Assembly: GCA_900175165.2 (NCBI GenBank)
Contig: FWWN02000625.1
Coordinates: 54,374 to 118,373 of the forward strand
Origin: Rhizomucor pusillus
Taxonomy: Eukaryota; Mucoromycota; Mucoromycetes; Mucorales; Lichtheimiaceae
DNA length: 64,000 bases
Direction of reading: 5' to 3'
Part shown: one piece after another, positions 35,701 through 46,599 of the stretch
How the letters are laid out: every line of letters starts with the position of its first letter
Numbering within the stretch: the first letter of the stretch is position 1
Translations under genes and position numbers: made by a program
Notes under the pieces: model-generated
The model's input: the letters and a program-made list of their open reading frames with translations, nothing else
Told to the model about the DNA's origin: nothing
Databases searched by the model: none

Positions 35701-36562
35701 GCTCTGCATAGGCTGGATGCTGTAGCTGGTGGTAAGCAGACACCGCCGAGCCAAAAGCTCGCACAGCAGATTTCGTTTTTCCACGCTGGCATCTGCAACA
35801 ACCGGCAGCTGGTGGTAGCAATGAGGAGAAGAGGCATGGATAGCCATTTCCGTGCGTTTGAACCTGTATGCGGTGATCTGCGTGATCCAAAGAATGCAAA
35901 GTACCTAGCAACGAAATCCGGATTATTTGCCAAGAGCCCGCCGCCGTGGTTTAAGATCTACAAGGAATTTTACGTCGGCGCAGAATCATCTGCTGTCCAG
36001 TTGCTCAAGGCGCGAGTGGTTGTTGTATGCATAAGGGGTTTTGAAATCATTGATCCTGAAAACTTGCACATGAACCACAATTTACCGGACACGCAACACA
36101 CAGATTTTGCGCCTATTGCACAATCGCGTCCGCTGGGCATGTTCCGATGTGGCGGTAACTACCTGCTCTGCTACGATACCCAATGCTGCCTTGTTGATAA
36201 CCATGGACGACTCATACCAAACTCATGGATGGAGTGGGAAGGCGCACCTCAGTCGGTTGCGTTCAGTTATCCATACATTGTTGGATTTGATTCTCGCTTC
36301 ATCGAAGTCAGAAACGCTGAAACGGTTCGTTATCTATTGTTCAATGCGGGTCTCAGTTGGGAAACACACGTACTTACCACATTAATTTACATAGGGCGAG
36401 CTGATCCAGATCTTGGCAGGCAACCATATGCGATGCTTACAGTTTACTCACAATTCCTCTGCACCAGTCACACCTCTCATTCATGGATGCATGGCTCATC
36501 CATTCAAGCCTGATTTCCAGTACATTTTCCAACTCATTAACACTTGTCCATCTCACGCATAA
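32754..36562 (+). CDS. Rho guanine nucleotide exchange factor 1 (DEP-DH-PH-CNH, Rom2-like)
   Basis: Activates a Rho1-type GTPase in cell-wall integrity and polarity signalling. It starts MAQSETDHAINPE at 32754 after GCCATGG. The N-terminal third is low complexity with two Gln runs (33198-33222, 33342-33373). A DEP domain follows (YQFIIHVRQLNERRRMF to NEIYTLIEEI). The DH domain runs from RQEAIHEIIYTEEDYVRDL to LPVIRLQRYPLLLSAILKRT, the most conserved RhoGEF helix. A PH domain is interrupted by an insert with ten Gly (35209-35232). The CNH domain starts in WNGIRRIAVGTNLGVWMG and ends, after the last intron, LIQILAGNHMRCLQFTH to CPSHA. Complete. It converges on a paralogue. Confidence 0.93.
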
Positions 36563-36799
36563 TACTTTGATTGCATCCTATCTACATTGGTACTACTACA
36601 AAACAGAAGAATATAAATAGTAATGAATGTGTTTGTGTGTGTAAGGAAGAAGGAAAGGAGGAGGAGGAAATGTATAAATGTAAGTGTACTAAGTGTAAGT
36701 GTGAAAAAAAGTGAGTGAATGTGTGCGTATGTGTGTGTGTGTGTTTGAATACGTATAAGTGTCTGTGTTGTCATGTGTGTGTATAATGTATAGAGTAGC
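36563..36799. other. Shared 3' flank of the convergent RhoGEF genes
   Basis: 237 bases between the two stops, with several TG-rich runs (about 36630-36780). It holds the 3' ends of both transcripts, which may overlap. Confidence 0.55.
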
Positions 36800-39700
36800 T
36801 TAGACCCTGCACAGTTCAAAGACGAGTTCTGTTCCAAGAACAGGGTCGTCCATTGCACAGTAAATGGTATCCATCGCGTCAGCCTTGAGGCATCGTACGT
36901 TTTTACCGGGTATGACTTGGACGAGTTCACCCTGTTGGAAAGAGAAAATTGTCAGGAGACATTGGCTGTTACATTCGAGCCATTTCCAAAACTCACAGTA
37001 TCTATGTGGCGAACTTCAATAAAGGTAGGATCAAAAGCAACAATGTACGGGACGCTGAGAGCAAAGGCGTTGGGGTGGCCTATCCACTGAATAGACCAAT
37101 CGGGTCTTGCGCGTCTTCCTTTCTTATCAATGTAGAATGCCATTTCTACATGGAATATTAGATGATCGGCATATTTCGCATGGAGCGATATTGTTCCAAC
37201 TCACCGTCGTAGCATAGCAAGATGTTGCTATCAGGATGGCGGAACATTGAAATCGGTTTCAAGTTCTCGCGTTGCAATAGCGCATGGTGACTAGCATCTT
37301 CAGGGTCCAGCACACCTGATATTAAATGTAATGGATTACTAAACACTCAAGGTAACAAGGGAGTTTTTAAACTTACTCTGCACATCCGCCGAAGCTAGAT
37401 CGACCATCTGGAATCCCTTGGGGCTACCAACGCAGATGATATTTCTAAAGTACTGGAGCGAAAGTGCTTCACCTGGGAGATACAAGTCCTTGTACACTTT
37501 GAGTCCTTCGCCGCCACCGCCACGCATCAGACGTCCAAACTTGGATTTGTGTTTGCTTTCAGTATTAACGTGCGGTTCCAGAGCACGAATAGTTGACGTG
37601 ATCGAGTTTGAGCGTACAAAACACACGAGTGTCTTCTCGCCTGGCGTGTTTTGGAAAATGGTACCGACTTTAAAGAAGGATACGTGGCTGCTAAGTTTGC
37701 GACCTCGCTTGGCTGTGTCGTTATCCACAAGGCTGTCGAGCGAGAACGTGTACAAAGTTTTGTCTGCCAACACAAGGATGAGACCTGAAGGCTCAAGGAC
37801 ATCAATCTGCGACACTTTGTCCATAGCGAGCAGGCGGTCGAGATGCTCCACACCGCGGACTTCGCGCTTGATATACACGCCTTGGTCGCTGCCAAGGATG
37901 ACCGTGTCTCCGTAAGAGGCAGCAGAGCTCACACGGTTAAAGTTGTTGAAAAACTTGGCGCTAATCATGCGTATATCGAACACCCGCTGATTCTCCATCA
38001 TTGCTTGCCGCTGGCTCTGAATTTTGTCCACCCACTGTCTACGGCTAGCGGGCGTCGTTGCGAATAGAGTAATGGGTTGGGTTCCCTGTCGACCCAAATA
38101 GTTGAAGGTAATCGGGTATCCCTTGCTCGCCGAGCCTGGCGCGGTGGCTGCTGCAATGGCTTCGATGTTGTTAAGTGAAGTCAGCGAGCTGGAGGTGTTG
38201 GACCGTGCGTATGTCAAAATGGAGCTGTTTCGTCGGTGCGATTGATCGGGCAATGATATCGACAGCAAAGCAAGAGGGATCGGCTGTAGGGAATTGTTAC
38301 ATTAGTGTGATGATGTAGTTGCAATTTTCTCTTCCATAGCTACCTTTCTGTAAAGTTTGTATCGCTCCTTGCCGTTAAGGAACTTTGGTTTTCCAATGAT
38401 AAGACAATGATCCAAAAGATACACTTGGACGTCCGCAGATTCTGCGGATCCAGAGGCTTTTTTCTTCAGAGAGCCCTTGTATATAATCTTTCGATTTTCT
38501 GAACATAGATCAAGCTAAAGTTGCGAGTTATTAGCAAGAATATTAGCAAATATTCACAGAAATCGAAAAATAATACTTACTGCATCCATATCTTCTTGTT
38601 TCATGAGCAAGCGGCTGGTCAGCAACTCCAGATTGAATCTATTCTCTGTGACGCCTGTCTCGTGATTTACATTGCTGAGAAATTCGCTGATTACCTTCAT
38701 AGCCTTGGGTATAAGCTCTTGATCTGGATGATCGGCAGGGGTATGCTTGAGCACTTCTCTCAGCAAGAGGTTGTAGCGACCTAATCGAGTGGTCGGTTTG
38801 GTCAGATAACCGTTGAGTTCAAGTTTGCGAGATTGCGGAAGTCTTTCTGTAAACTATATATCCACTTAGGATCATGCTAACCAGGTCCGATAATTCATTA
38901 CAAACCTCTACAAACTGCGCAAATGCAGGATTGCTCGACTTTTCCGTCTCAAAAATATATTTGCTGATCATTTGGTGCGCTCCGTATTGTACAAATGGAG
39001 AGAATAGCCCCACGTGCTGCAGTATGACATCGCCAATCTGGTCAATGACTGGTTTAACTTTTTGACGGGCTTCCAATGCAGCTGCAAGCTGAGAGTTGAC
39101 GTGGTGCACTTCCATGATGTTCCAGAACACATCCTTGACAAACTGATCACGACGTTCAGCGGGGATGCAATCTCCTTCCTTGAGCGGCTTGATCCAGTAC
39201 TGCTCGATAGCTGTGAGTTCATTGTTCACTCTATTTACCCATATGCATTGATCGGCGTACCTTTTGCACGTATGCAAGGTCATTCACAAAGTCCTTTTCG
39301 GTATAAACAAGCTCAAAAATGTTTTCTTGCCTCTTGATCTCCCCCTTGTCCAATTTGCTGTAAACATCCTTGGGTACCGTGTTTATCCACAGTCGATCCT
39401 CCTCTTTATCGTTTAAGGACGATCGGCTGCTGGCTCTCTTGAGTTCCTTTTGCTGCTGTTTTTGCTAAAAGGGCTATCAGTGTACACAAATTTTGGAAAT
39501 TTCATGACAGGAATCATATTTACCTGCTCCAGCCGACGTGGACAAAAGACGCTGTAACATAGGTTTTCTCTGGAGCATGTTGGAGAGTAACAGTCGGTCA
39601 GGAGTGTGAAAACACCGTGAGGGATATGTTCATCCTCGCTATCGGAGCGTCCCATGAAAATCACAGTGGATTTGCCATCCTCTCCGTCATCTTCCTCTTG

Positions 39701-40949
39701 ATCTGCAGAGTCGGATTGTTGACGATGGTTCACGAATTCCCTAAACTGATAGAGCTCGTTTGGAGAGTCGCGAAGTCGATGCTCATAGTTCACGTCGTGA
39801 AAGAATTTTTGAGCATCGAGTGCACGGCCAACAAGGAGTGCCAGATTGCGGTCTTTTGTCTTGAGCATAGTGCATAGTTTGTCCTAGCAGAATATATAAA
39901 GTAAGGCACGCAGTCCTTAAATGCTCTTTAATATTACATATACATACGACTGCTTCTTTTCCTTCAAATGCGTCTTTGTATTCAATACTGTCTTTAGTCT
40001 TTGTTCCAACTGTGACTCTATCGTGAAACGCGACAGCAACCTGGGACAGCAGCGCGGGTTGCAAAGTCGTGGTTGGTATGGACACCTGATGATGGCGCAG
40101 TACTTTCTTTTGAGGCGGCTGCTGTGCCGGGTCGTTTGCTGAGAATGATTGCGAACGTTCACCCTTTGAGCGTAGCATGGGTGTAGTTCGGCCGATCGGT
40201 ATGTTCAACATACTCTCTGCTGATCTACGCAGTGGAGTTGAGAAGGAGGACGGGGGTTGCTTTAGGTGATATCCTACGGCTGGGCAACAGGCGCGTTAGT
40301 GACGATTAATTTCCGTTTTGCATAGCAACGTACTGCTTCCAGCTCGAGACATTGCTGATAACTTTGCACGCATAGGTGCAGTGGTTTTTGAGAGTTTTGC
40401 GAGCAAGGTGGATGCACCTTTGCTTTTGGAGCGTTTAAGCTTTGTGCCATCGTCGCCGTCAATGTGGTCTACGCCCAATTTTGGTTGCTGACCTCTGGAG
40501 CGAAAGATCGAGTTTGTTCGCGATCTAAGTTTCCAGGCACCGCTGTCTGTGGTTTTCATACTGGTTATCGACATGGTATCGTCTGTGCTCATAAATTCGG
40601 TCCGCAGTGAGAATACAGAGCCCATCTCACTGCTCACGTAGCTGTGCACACTTTTGGGCGATTCCAATGGATCCTTGAGCGGTGCATAGTATGACGCCTT
40701 TGGCCAGCCTTTTTGTTTATCCTGCTGCTCCTGGCGTTCTTCCTCCTCCTCGTCAGGTTCTTCATCGTCTCCCACTGGCTCACCAGCCTCTTGTCTCGAT
40801 ATGCGTTGGTAGTAGCGGTTGCGAATAGTCGCGGAGGGTGTCAACGTTACGACAGGTACAAACGTGTTGTTGCCTGCTGCGTCAAGATTGGTTGCCAAGG
40901 CTGTCGATTCCGGGGCAATGGGAGCCTTGATGGCGTCTTCCGAGTACAT
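36800..40949 (-). CDS. Rho guanine nucleotide exchange factor 2 (DEP-DH-PH-CNH, Rom2-like)
   Basis: Paralogue of the neighbouring RhoGEF with the same domain order. It starts MYSEDAIKAPIAPESTA at 40949 with an acidic and Ser-rich leader. The DEP region includes AVAFHDRVTVGTKTKDSIEY and IPHGVFTLLTDCYSPTC, matching LPQGVFTPLTRCYTNFC in the other gene. DH: RQENIFELVYTEKDFVNDL to LTKPTTRLGRYNLLLREVLK. PH: IIYKGSLKKK onward. CNH: from SYGDTVILGSDQGVYIKRE to the final exon GELVQVIPGKNVRCLKADA. The first RhoGEF instead ends GELIQILAGNHMRCLQFTH, so the two are old duplicates. About ten exons, complete. Likely target a Rho1-type GTPase, by family. Confidence 0.93.
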
Positions 40950-41758
40950 TGCAAGTGGCGTCGTGGTGTGTGAGAGAAACAGGCCAGACCGCCAAGTCGT
41001 TCACCGGGTAAAAGAAAGGTATAGGGGGAAAAGAGGTTCTGGACGCTGTCCTCGCACGTTGTATTTCAGCCAAAAAAAGCAACCGAAGCACACAGATTAT
41101 CATCTCGCGCTGTGCTTGCAATTCCCCTTATGCATATTGTTCGGGTGACCTGTCACGATCTATCCCTTTCGTTGCCGGCACCGCTTGGCGCTGCGACAAA
41201 TCCACCACGCTGTTTCCAAGCAAATATCAACCTGACAAACATGTCAGGCAAATTTTTGGGATATCATCAATGGGGCAGACAGGGGACACCTTGTGTTACT
41301 TGTCCCGCAAACCCACCTGTCCAAGCCAATTCCGTGCTGCTTCTCTTGCGATATCTAGCTTTGCTATCAGTGCATGCAGGATGACCGTACCCACGCTCTA
41401 GACTTTGCCAAACACTCGTAGATCAGGGCGCGTTTGTGCAACCTGCGCGAGATCAATCATCAGCAATGCTTAAAGTAAAATTCGGTCCGCCATTATCTCC
41501 AAATTACCATATGCATCTCTCAATATTTAGAACGTAAAAATCATCCCGTCTTTGAAAATGAAAAAGGTGCAAGGTGCTGCTGAATTCCTTTAGTCTCTGC
41601 CTCATACCATACATGGCTTTGGGAATATTTACTTGAACATGCCTGCATTTTTATGTATGTACGTTTTGAGCAAATAAGTTTCTAGTTCCAGAGAAACCAT
41701 TTCTTGTTTTCCAGTTCATATAAACGTGCAGATATGTAGCAATTTTCGGTGGGCAAGT
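40950..41758. other. Intergenic region upstream of RhoGEF 2
   Basis: No gene seen. Holds the promoter of RhoGEF 2 and the 3' flank of the small WTGG gene. Confidence 0.5.
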
Positions 41759-42172
41759 TTAGCGGTGCTGGGACTCGTCGCCCTTTTGGTCGCGTGTAAT
41801 GTTAGTATGGCTACGTATGTGCAAGTACGAATCGAGTTCGTTCTTGAGCTCGAATGAACGTGTCGCATGCTTTGGATAAACTTGGGTTCCTGGTTGCAGA
41901 AGTAGAGGTACAAAGCTGGTTGATAAGCTGGAACCCTTAATATCTCTAATAGCACTGTCTATTATTTTTTCATTAAGCGCTTCCAAAAGCATCTTTAAGC
42001 TTCTTCCTTAAAAGATATTTACCTAGGCGCATCTTCTTCAAATGTGCTATTTGCAGCTTTGAAGGGTTTCGCTGCCGACAGCCTTTTCTAATAAATGATA
42101 TGAATAGGAGTGATATCGACTGATTGTGAAAGCAAGTTCACAAGTTTACCGTTGTCCGCCTGTCCAATTCAT
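41759..42172 (-). CDS. Small unrecognised protein with N-terminal NWTGG motif
   Basis: Exons 42150-42172, 42023-42087 and 41759-41979 total 309 bases, 102 residues. It starts MNWTGGQRKGCRQRN, continues with a basic helix (KLQIAHLKKMR) and ends in a polar region (LLLQPGTQVYPKHATRSFEL). The first intron is GTAAAC...TTAG; the second is only 43 bases (GTAAAT...GGAAG), and if it is retained the protein stops after a basic tail (LLRKKLKDAFGSA). From memory, unverified, a short NWTGG start occurs in some uncharacterised ascomycete proteins. Function unknown; basic charge would allow nucleic-acid binding. The model rests on frame agreement across two introns. Confidence 0.5.
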
Positions 42173-42729
42173 GAAAAAGATGAGTTATCAAATTAAAATA
42201 GGTGACACAAGCCAAGAATAAGAAATTGCCCGTGGGCCTTGCGCTGTTTCAGTGCTGAAGTAAAATTAGGTTAGGCTCAATGGATCGCCCATCAATTGGA
42301 GCCAAATTACAACGTAAAGGAAACCGATAAAAGAGGGCTATAAAATCCTTCCACCGACCAAGGAGCACCTCGAAAGAATTGGCATATATCGCCGCTGGCC
42401 TTGCTGTCTCTATGGCAATGAATGCACAAGTTGCTCAAAGAGAGCATGCTAAGGCCTCAAGTGTGCGTGTGTGTGTGCATGAGCTGACGACGGTACGCCA
42501 GTTGCTCTGAGAATGTTCGTCATGAATCGGTTGTCTGCAATGCTGCGCGCAATTACCGCAATCCTCTCAACCGCACAGCAACGAACATATCATAAAGTAA
42601 TGTTTCAGAATACATAATCATTGGAAGTAGATTTGATCGTATGGATGTTGTATACATTCGTCAACGATAAGTGGAGTAGACATTATGAGCAGGGTATGGG
42701 TTACTAAGTAAGGTGACAATAACGGCCGT
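42173..42729. other. Intergenic region, no gene seen
   Basis: Between the small WTGG gene start and the TRAF-like gene stop. A short TG-rich run (about 42465-42478) is the only pattern noticed. Confidence 0.5.
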
Positions 42730-44077
42730 TCAAAGCTTGGTCTCTTGTCGTGTACTCGGTCCATCTAACCAAGACCGTATTCTGGATATCGATCCATTTC
42801 CTTCTGTAGAATGCGCATTGTTAGAGGAAGCGGCTTCCGTCGCATTCAAGCTCGTAGCCGCTGCTCCCCGCCGCTCCATCATCAGAAAATGCATTTGCAT
42901 CCGGATACCATGGCAAACAGCCCGTAAACTCTGCAGTTCTTCCTGTAACCGAAAAGTTTCTGTCATCAATGCAACGTTCTGTTTCAACTCCAACGATGCG
43001 ATGTCGGCCGTTATGGTTTCGATCTCGCTCTTTAAACGCTGCGTCTCTGTCACGTAATTTTCCGGTGGTGGATGGGTATCATTTGTTAAGTCGATTTCAC
43101 TGGGGAAATGGGAAGGGAACAGTATTGCGAGCTGCTCAGTTATCGTGTCGATCTGCTGCCGCATACCAGCCTGCTGGCGTTTTAAAGTTTCATTTTCTTT
43201 CCGTACAATTGATAGTTCGTCTCTCAATGATTGCTCTCTTTGTCTCTGGTGTTCTAAGTATCCCTTGATACCTTCGTACGAACAGGCTGCAATGTGCGAG
43301 TCCAGCTCTTGTCTCATTCCTATCCATGAGCACCCGAATTCTGAATGCGTGCATTTTACTGGATGCCGTTTGCACGTTAATAAATGTGCCGTGTGTTCGG
43401 AGCGCTGTCTGGATGTTTCGCAATGCGGACATGTGATTATCTCGGCAGGGCAAAGTCGGTGATGGTCCTACGAGACATACAATTCGCTTAAGCTTGAGAT
43501 TCCCTACAACGGATCCTAGGATTCGATACTTACCTCTAGTTCGAATCTACGCATGCTTTTCTTGCACATTTTGCATTCTGTCTTGCGATATTTACATGTA
43601 GCAACGTGGTTATGCAGATCCTTCCTCAGAACGAGTTCTTTGCATTCTTCCAGGTCGCACGGAGCATAAGTGTATAGACAATCGTTTTGGACGTGATTAG
43701 CAATAAACTGCCGCTGGCAAACATGAGGGCAGCCGAGGTCTGAGCGTGGACAACGAACTTCAAGTTCATTGACCATATTGGCGACAATCTTCACAGCCGG
43801 TTGAATGTCTTCCAGCTTCACAGGCGATCGGTCAATAGGGCATATGGCGGAAGCTTCGCAAGCCTGATATATACATGCTTGACAATAAGTGTGACTGATC
43901 GCTTCGTCAGCTTTATGATTCAAGGCATACGCGAGTTGGATAACTCACTTACCCACACGGCAAAACCATGGGGTCTACAAAGGGCGCCTGACATATGCAG
44001 CACACCAGGTTGGCATTGATAGTGTCTACAAAGTTGAGAGCTCTCAAATCGACTGCATCCTCGGGTTGTTTTGACAT
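42730..44077 (-). CDS. RING plus TRAF-type zinc finger protein with coiled coil
   Basis: Probable E3 ubiquitin ligase or signalling scaffold. It starts MSKQPEDAVDLRALNF at 44077. The RING finger is CCICQAPFVDPMVLPC, joined through an intron to HTYCQACIYQACEASAICPID (C3HC4 order complete). TRAF-type Cys/His repeats follow: CPRSDLGCPHVCQRQF, CDLEECKELVLRKDLHNH, CKMCKKSM, then CPHCETSRQRSEHTAHLL and CSWIGMRQELDSHIAAC. The C-terminal half is a predicted coiled coil (residues about 230-350, QRQREQSLRDELSIVRKENE) instead of a MATH domain, so it differs from animal TRAFs. Complete; it is divergent from dCMP deaminase. Partners unknown. Confidence 0.88.
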
Positions 44078-44572
44078 TGTTGTAAGTAGAAGGGAGGGAA
44101 GAGATATGATAGCGGAGAAAAGGTGGATTATGCCTTTTTCACATGAAACAGATTGAGTCTTCGAGTCGGGAGCACAGACACTCGAGAGATTTCAACACGT
44201 CCAGTCTCATACCGAAATGATTGCCAGAAGAAAGCGTAACATTAAAAATAAATCCTTTCTCGAGTCTGGAGCATATTAGAGTTTTTTGTATCTCGCTGAG
44301 TCCATTTCATTCCTTTGAAAAGCAAAGTCTTTTATCCGGATGCAAAGTTGTATTTTGTTAAGATCCATAGGGTTATCACTCTAGATTGGAAGATATATAT
44401 ATAATATATATGTATCACCTAGGTCTATCTATTTATGCAAGGTTCCATATCAGAGAACAGAAAAAAATATGCATGAGTGTCTTGGGTGGCTATCCTTTCA
44501 AGGCGCCGAAAAAGGATTACAGATGTCGGGAACGCTGTGTTTATAACAGTATTTCTTCCTGTCAAATTTGCA
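44078..44572. other. Divergent promoter between TRAF-like gene and dCMP deaminase
   Basis: 495 bases with AT-rich stretches including (AT)n near 44394-44410. No gene; it must serve both divergent genes. Confidence 0.5.
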
Positions 44573-45833
44573 ATGTTCATAGGCATTGTCGGATCGCGTT
44601 GTAGCGGGAAACGCACGATCGCCGAGTATCTCGTCCAAAATCACGGCTTCAAACTCTTGTCTTTAAGGAATTACAAGGTAGTGGATTCTGACAGCAATGG
44701 CGAGACTCTCGAGTTTGACACCCAAGAGCAACTGCAAGAATTCGTTACTGAGCGCTGGCGCGAGAACTTTGTAACATGCGACCTTGATAGCTGCGGTGTA
44801 CATGCCCTAAAGTAAGCCTCAGTCGGCATATGTCAAGTAGATATCACTTTTCGATTAACAAGCTTATCCCAGAAAACGTCCATTCTTCTTGCTTGTCTCT
44901 GTTGAAGCCCCCCTTTCTCTTCGATACAAACGATTTAAAGAAAGGTAACATACCTAAAGCTGACATTCGATGCGGGCTTGGGTTGACCTGGAAACGCGTA
45001 CTAGATCACATCGACTTGGTGCGAGCAGCTTAAGTCTCGAAGAATTTGTGCAACAGGACGACCTAGAGATTTTTAACGTTGCCGTCGACGAGTCTGGGAA
45101 ACGCAACACTCCTCTGTACCAACTCGTTTCTATCGCAGATGTCAATATCACAAATGTATACACGTCTCTATCCGAGTTTTCATTGACGCTCCATAGTCTT
45201 GATCTTACGAACGGCGAGCGTCTGCGACCGTCATGGGACACATATTTCATGCATCTGTCAGACTTGGCAGCACGACGATCAAATTGTATGAAGCGACGCG
45301 TTGGATGCATCCTCGTTAAGGATTCCCGCGTTGTAGCAACGGGATACAACGGCACACCGCGAGGACTTCGTAACTGCAACGAAGGAGGATGTGATCGCTG
45401 CAATAGCAATGCTCGGTGTGGTACAGGCTTGGATCGGTGCCTTTGTATGCATGCGGAAGAAAACGCTTTGCTAGAAGCAGGAAGAAGTCGCGTGGATTTT
45501 GGAAGCGATGTTGTCTTGTACTGCAATACGTAAGTATAGATGGCTGCATTACTTTCTCTGTTCGAAATAGCTAATATCCTTGTTACCATTCCAGATGTCC
45601 ATGTTTAGGTAAGGATAACTTGTAAGAAATCAATATGGTCATGTTTTGATAGGATATTCTCAGGTTGCGCCATCAAAATCGTGCAAGTGGGGGTCAAGGA
45701 AGTCGTATTCTCGAAATCATACGGCATGGACGAGATGACCGCCAAGGTGTTCTCAGATGCTGGTGTCAAGCTTCGACAGCATTCACCACCTAGCATGAAA
45801 CTCGAAATGCAAATATCCGACCTGTCTATTTAA
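44573..45833 (+). CDS. DCD1: Deoxycytidylate deaminase with N-terminal P-loop domain
   Basis: Converts dCMP to dUMP, feeding thymidylate synthesis. Exons 44573-44811, 44873-44944, 45029-45529, 45595-45608 and 45664-45833 total 996 bases, 331 residues. The N-terminal kinase-like domain has GSRCSGKRT (P-loop) and SVEAPLSLRYKRF, as in fungal Dcd1. The deaminase domain has RSNCMKRRVGCILV, GYNGTPRGL, the HAE motif in CMHAEENALLEAG with catalytic Glu, and the second zinc motif TCPCLGC. A 14-base exon encodes the core of that zinc motif. The extra Cys cluster (CDRCNSNARCG) is typical. Complete; expected allosteric control by dCTP/dTTP is from the family. Confidence 0.94.
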
Positions 45834-46599
45834 GCAAAATTGAAATCACAACACCAATTTTGACAAACCAGTGACAGGATACCCTACAACCTTTTACATC
45901 TGGCCAATGTTCTTTTGAAATACCTCGACGGCATCAACCACGCCACATGGCTTACGTTGTATCGAGCAAAGCTTGAACTGGGCTTACAAATATTCACATC
46001 TCCACTTGTCTTCCATCAAAACCTAAAATAAATGCAAGGACGAACGGAGTTACGACAGCATTGGTAGCTATTCTGCATGAATTTAAATCTGGGCAGCTAC
46101 TCCTCCTTCATATGGATTGTCCATTATCCAGAATAGACTGTATCGAAACACAAGATAGTAGTCACTCTCGGACATACAATAACTCCCTAGGTAGCTGATG
46201 TGAAGGAGGTCGAGAATATGGTTTACAGCACAAACGCATGCTTTCAAATCAAAAACATTCTCAGGGATCAATTCATTCTATATGATGACAATAGTAAAGG
46301 CAAGATTTTTGTACAATTGCACATAGTAGGAGGACAGGGCTTTGTATCTGTCTATTTGATTGTCCTCACTCGTAAGCGGCTTAAATTTCTGCGTCATGCT
46401 TTTTTTACCCTGTACGTACGCTGCCTGAAGTACTGTAATCCTGCGGTACCTAATTCACATTCCCCATAAAAGTCAGACCTTCCTCTTCCCTCAATACATA
46501 TCGTAAAACTCGAAACACGGATCTTTTACTTGTCTATTGAGCAATAGATGGAAAAAAAACAATAATTATAAGAGAGATATACAAGGTACCCTACAATCT
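45834..46599. other. Intergenic region with a transporter relic
   Basis: Tail-to-tail region of dCMP deaminase and the AVT transporter. It contains the relic described separately and otherwise no gene I can support; the frames at 46083-46271 and 46200-46469 look accidental. Confidence 0.45.
45876..45950 (-). pseudogene. Relic of an AVT-type transporter C-terminus
   Basis: Minus-strand reading gives VVDAVEVFQKNIGQM followed by a stop at 45894, closely parallel to the end of the intact transporter, TADAVKAFSNDIRQV. The similarity extends past the stop codon: ATACCCTACAACCTTTTACA against GTACCCTACAATCTTTACAC. No more of the gene is recognisable further right. It is probably the last trace of a second copy. 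Confidence 0.6.

Noticed and set aside
36610..36790. TG-rich runs that could suggest telomere-like or Z-DNA sequence
   Set aside because: They are short, irregular microsatellites in a 3' flank with no TTAGGG-type order.
44954..45589. 211-codon minus-strand ORF opposite dCMP deaminase
   Set aside because: It is a shadow: the plus strand carries the HAE and PCxxC zinc motifs in correctly joined exons.
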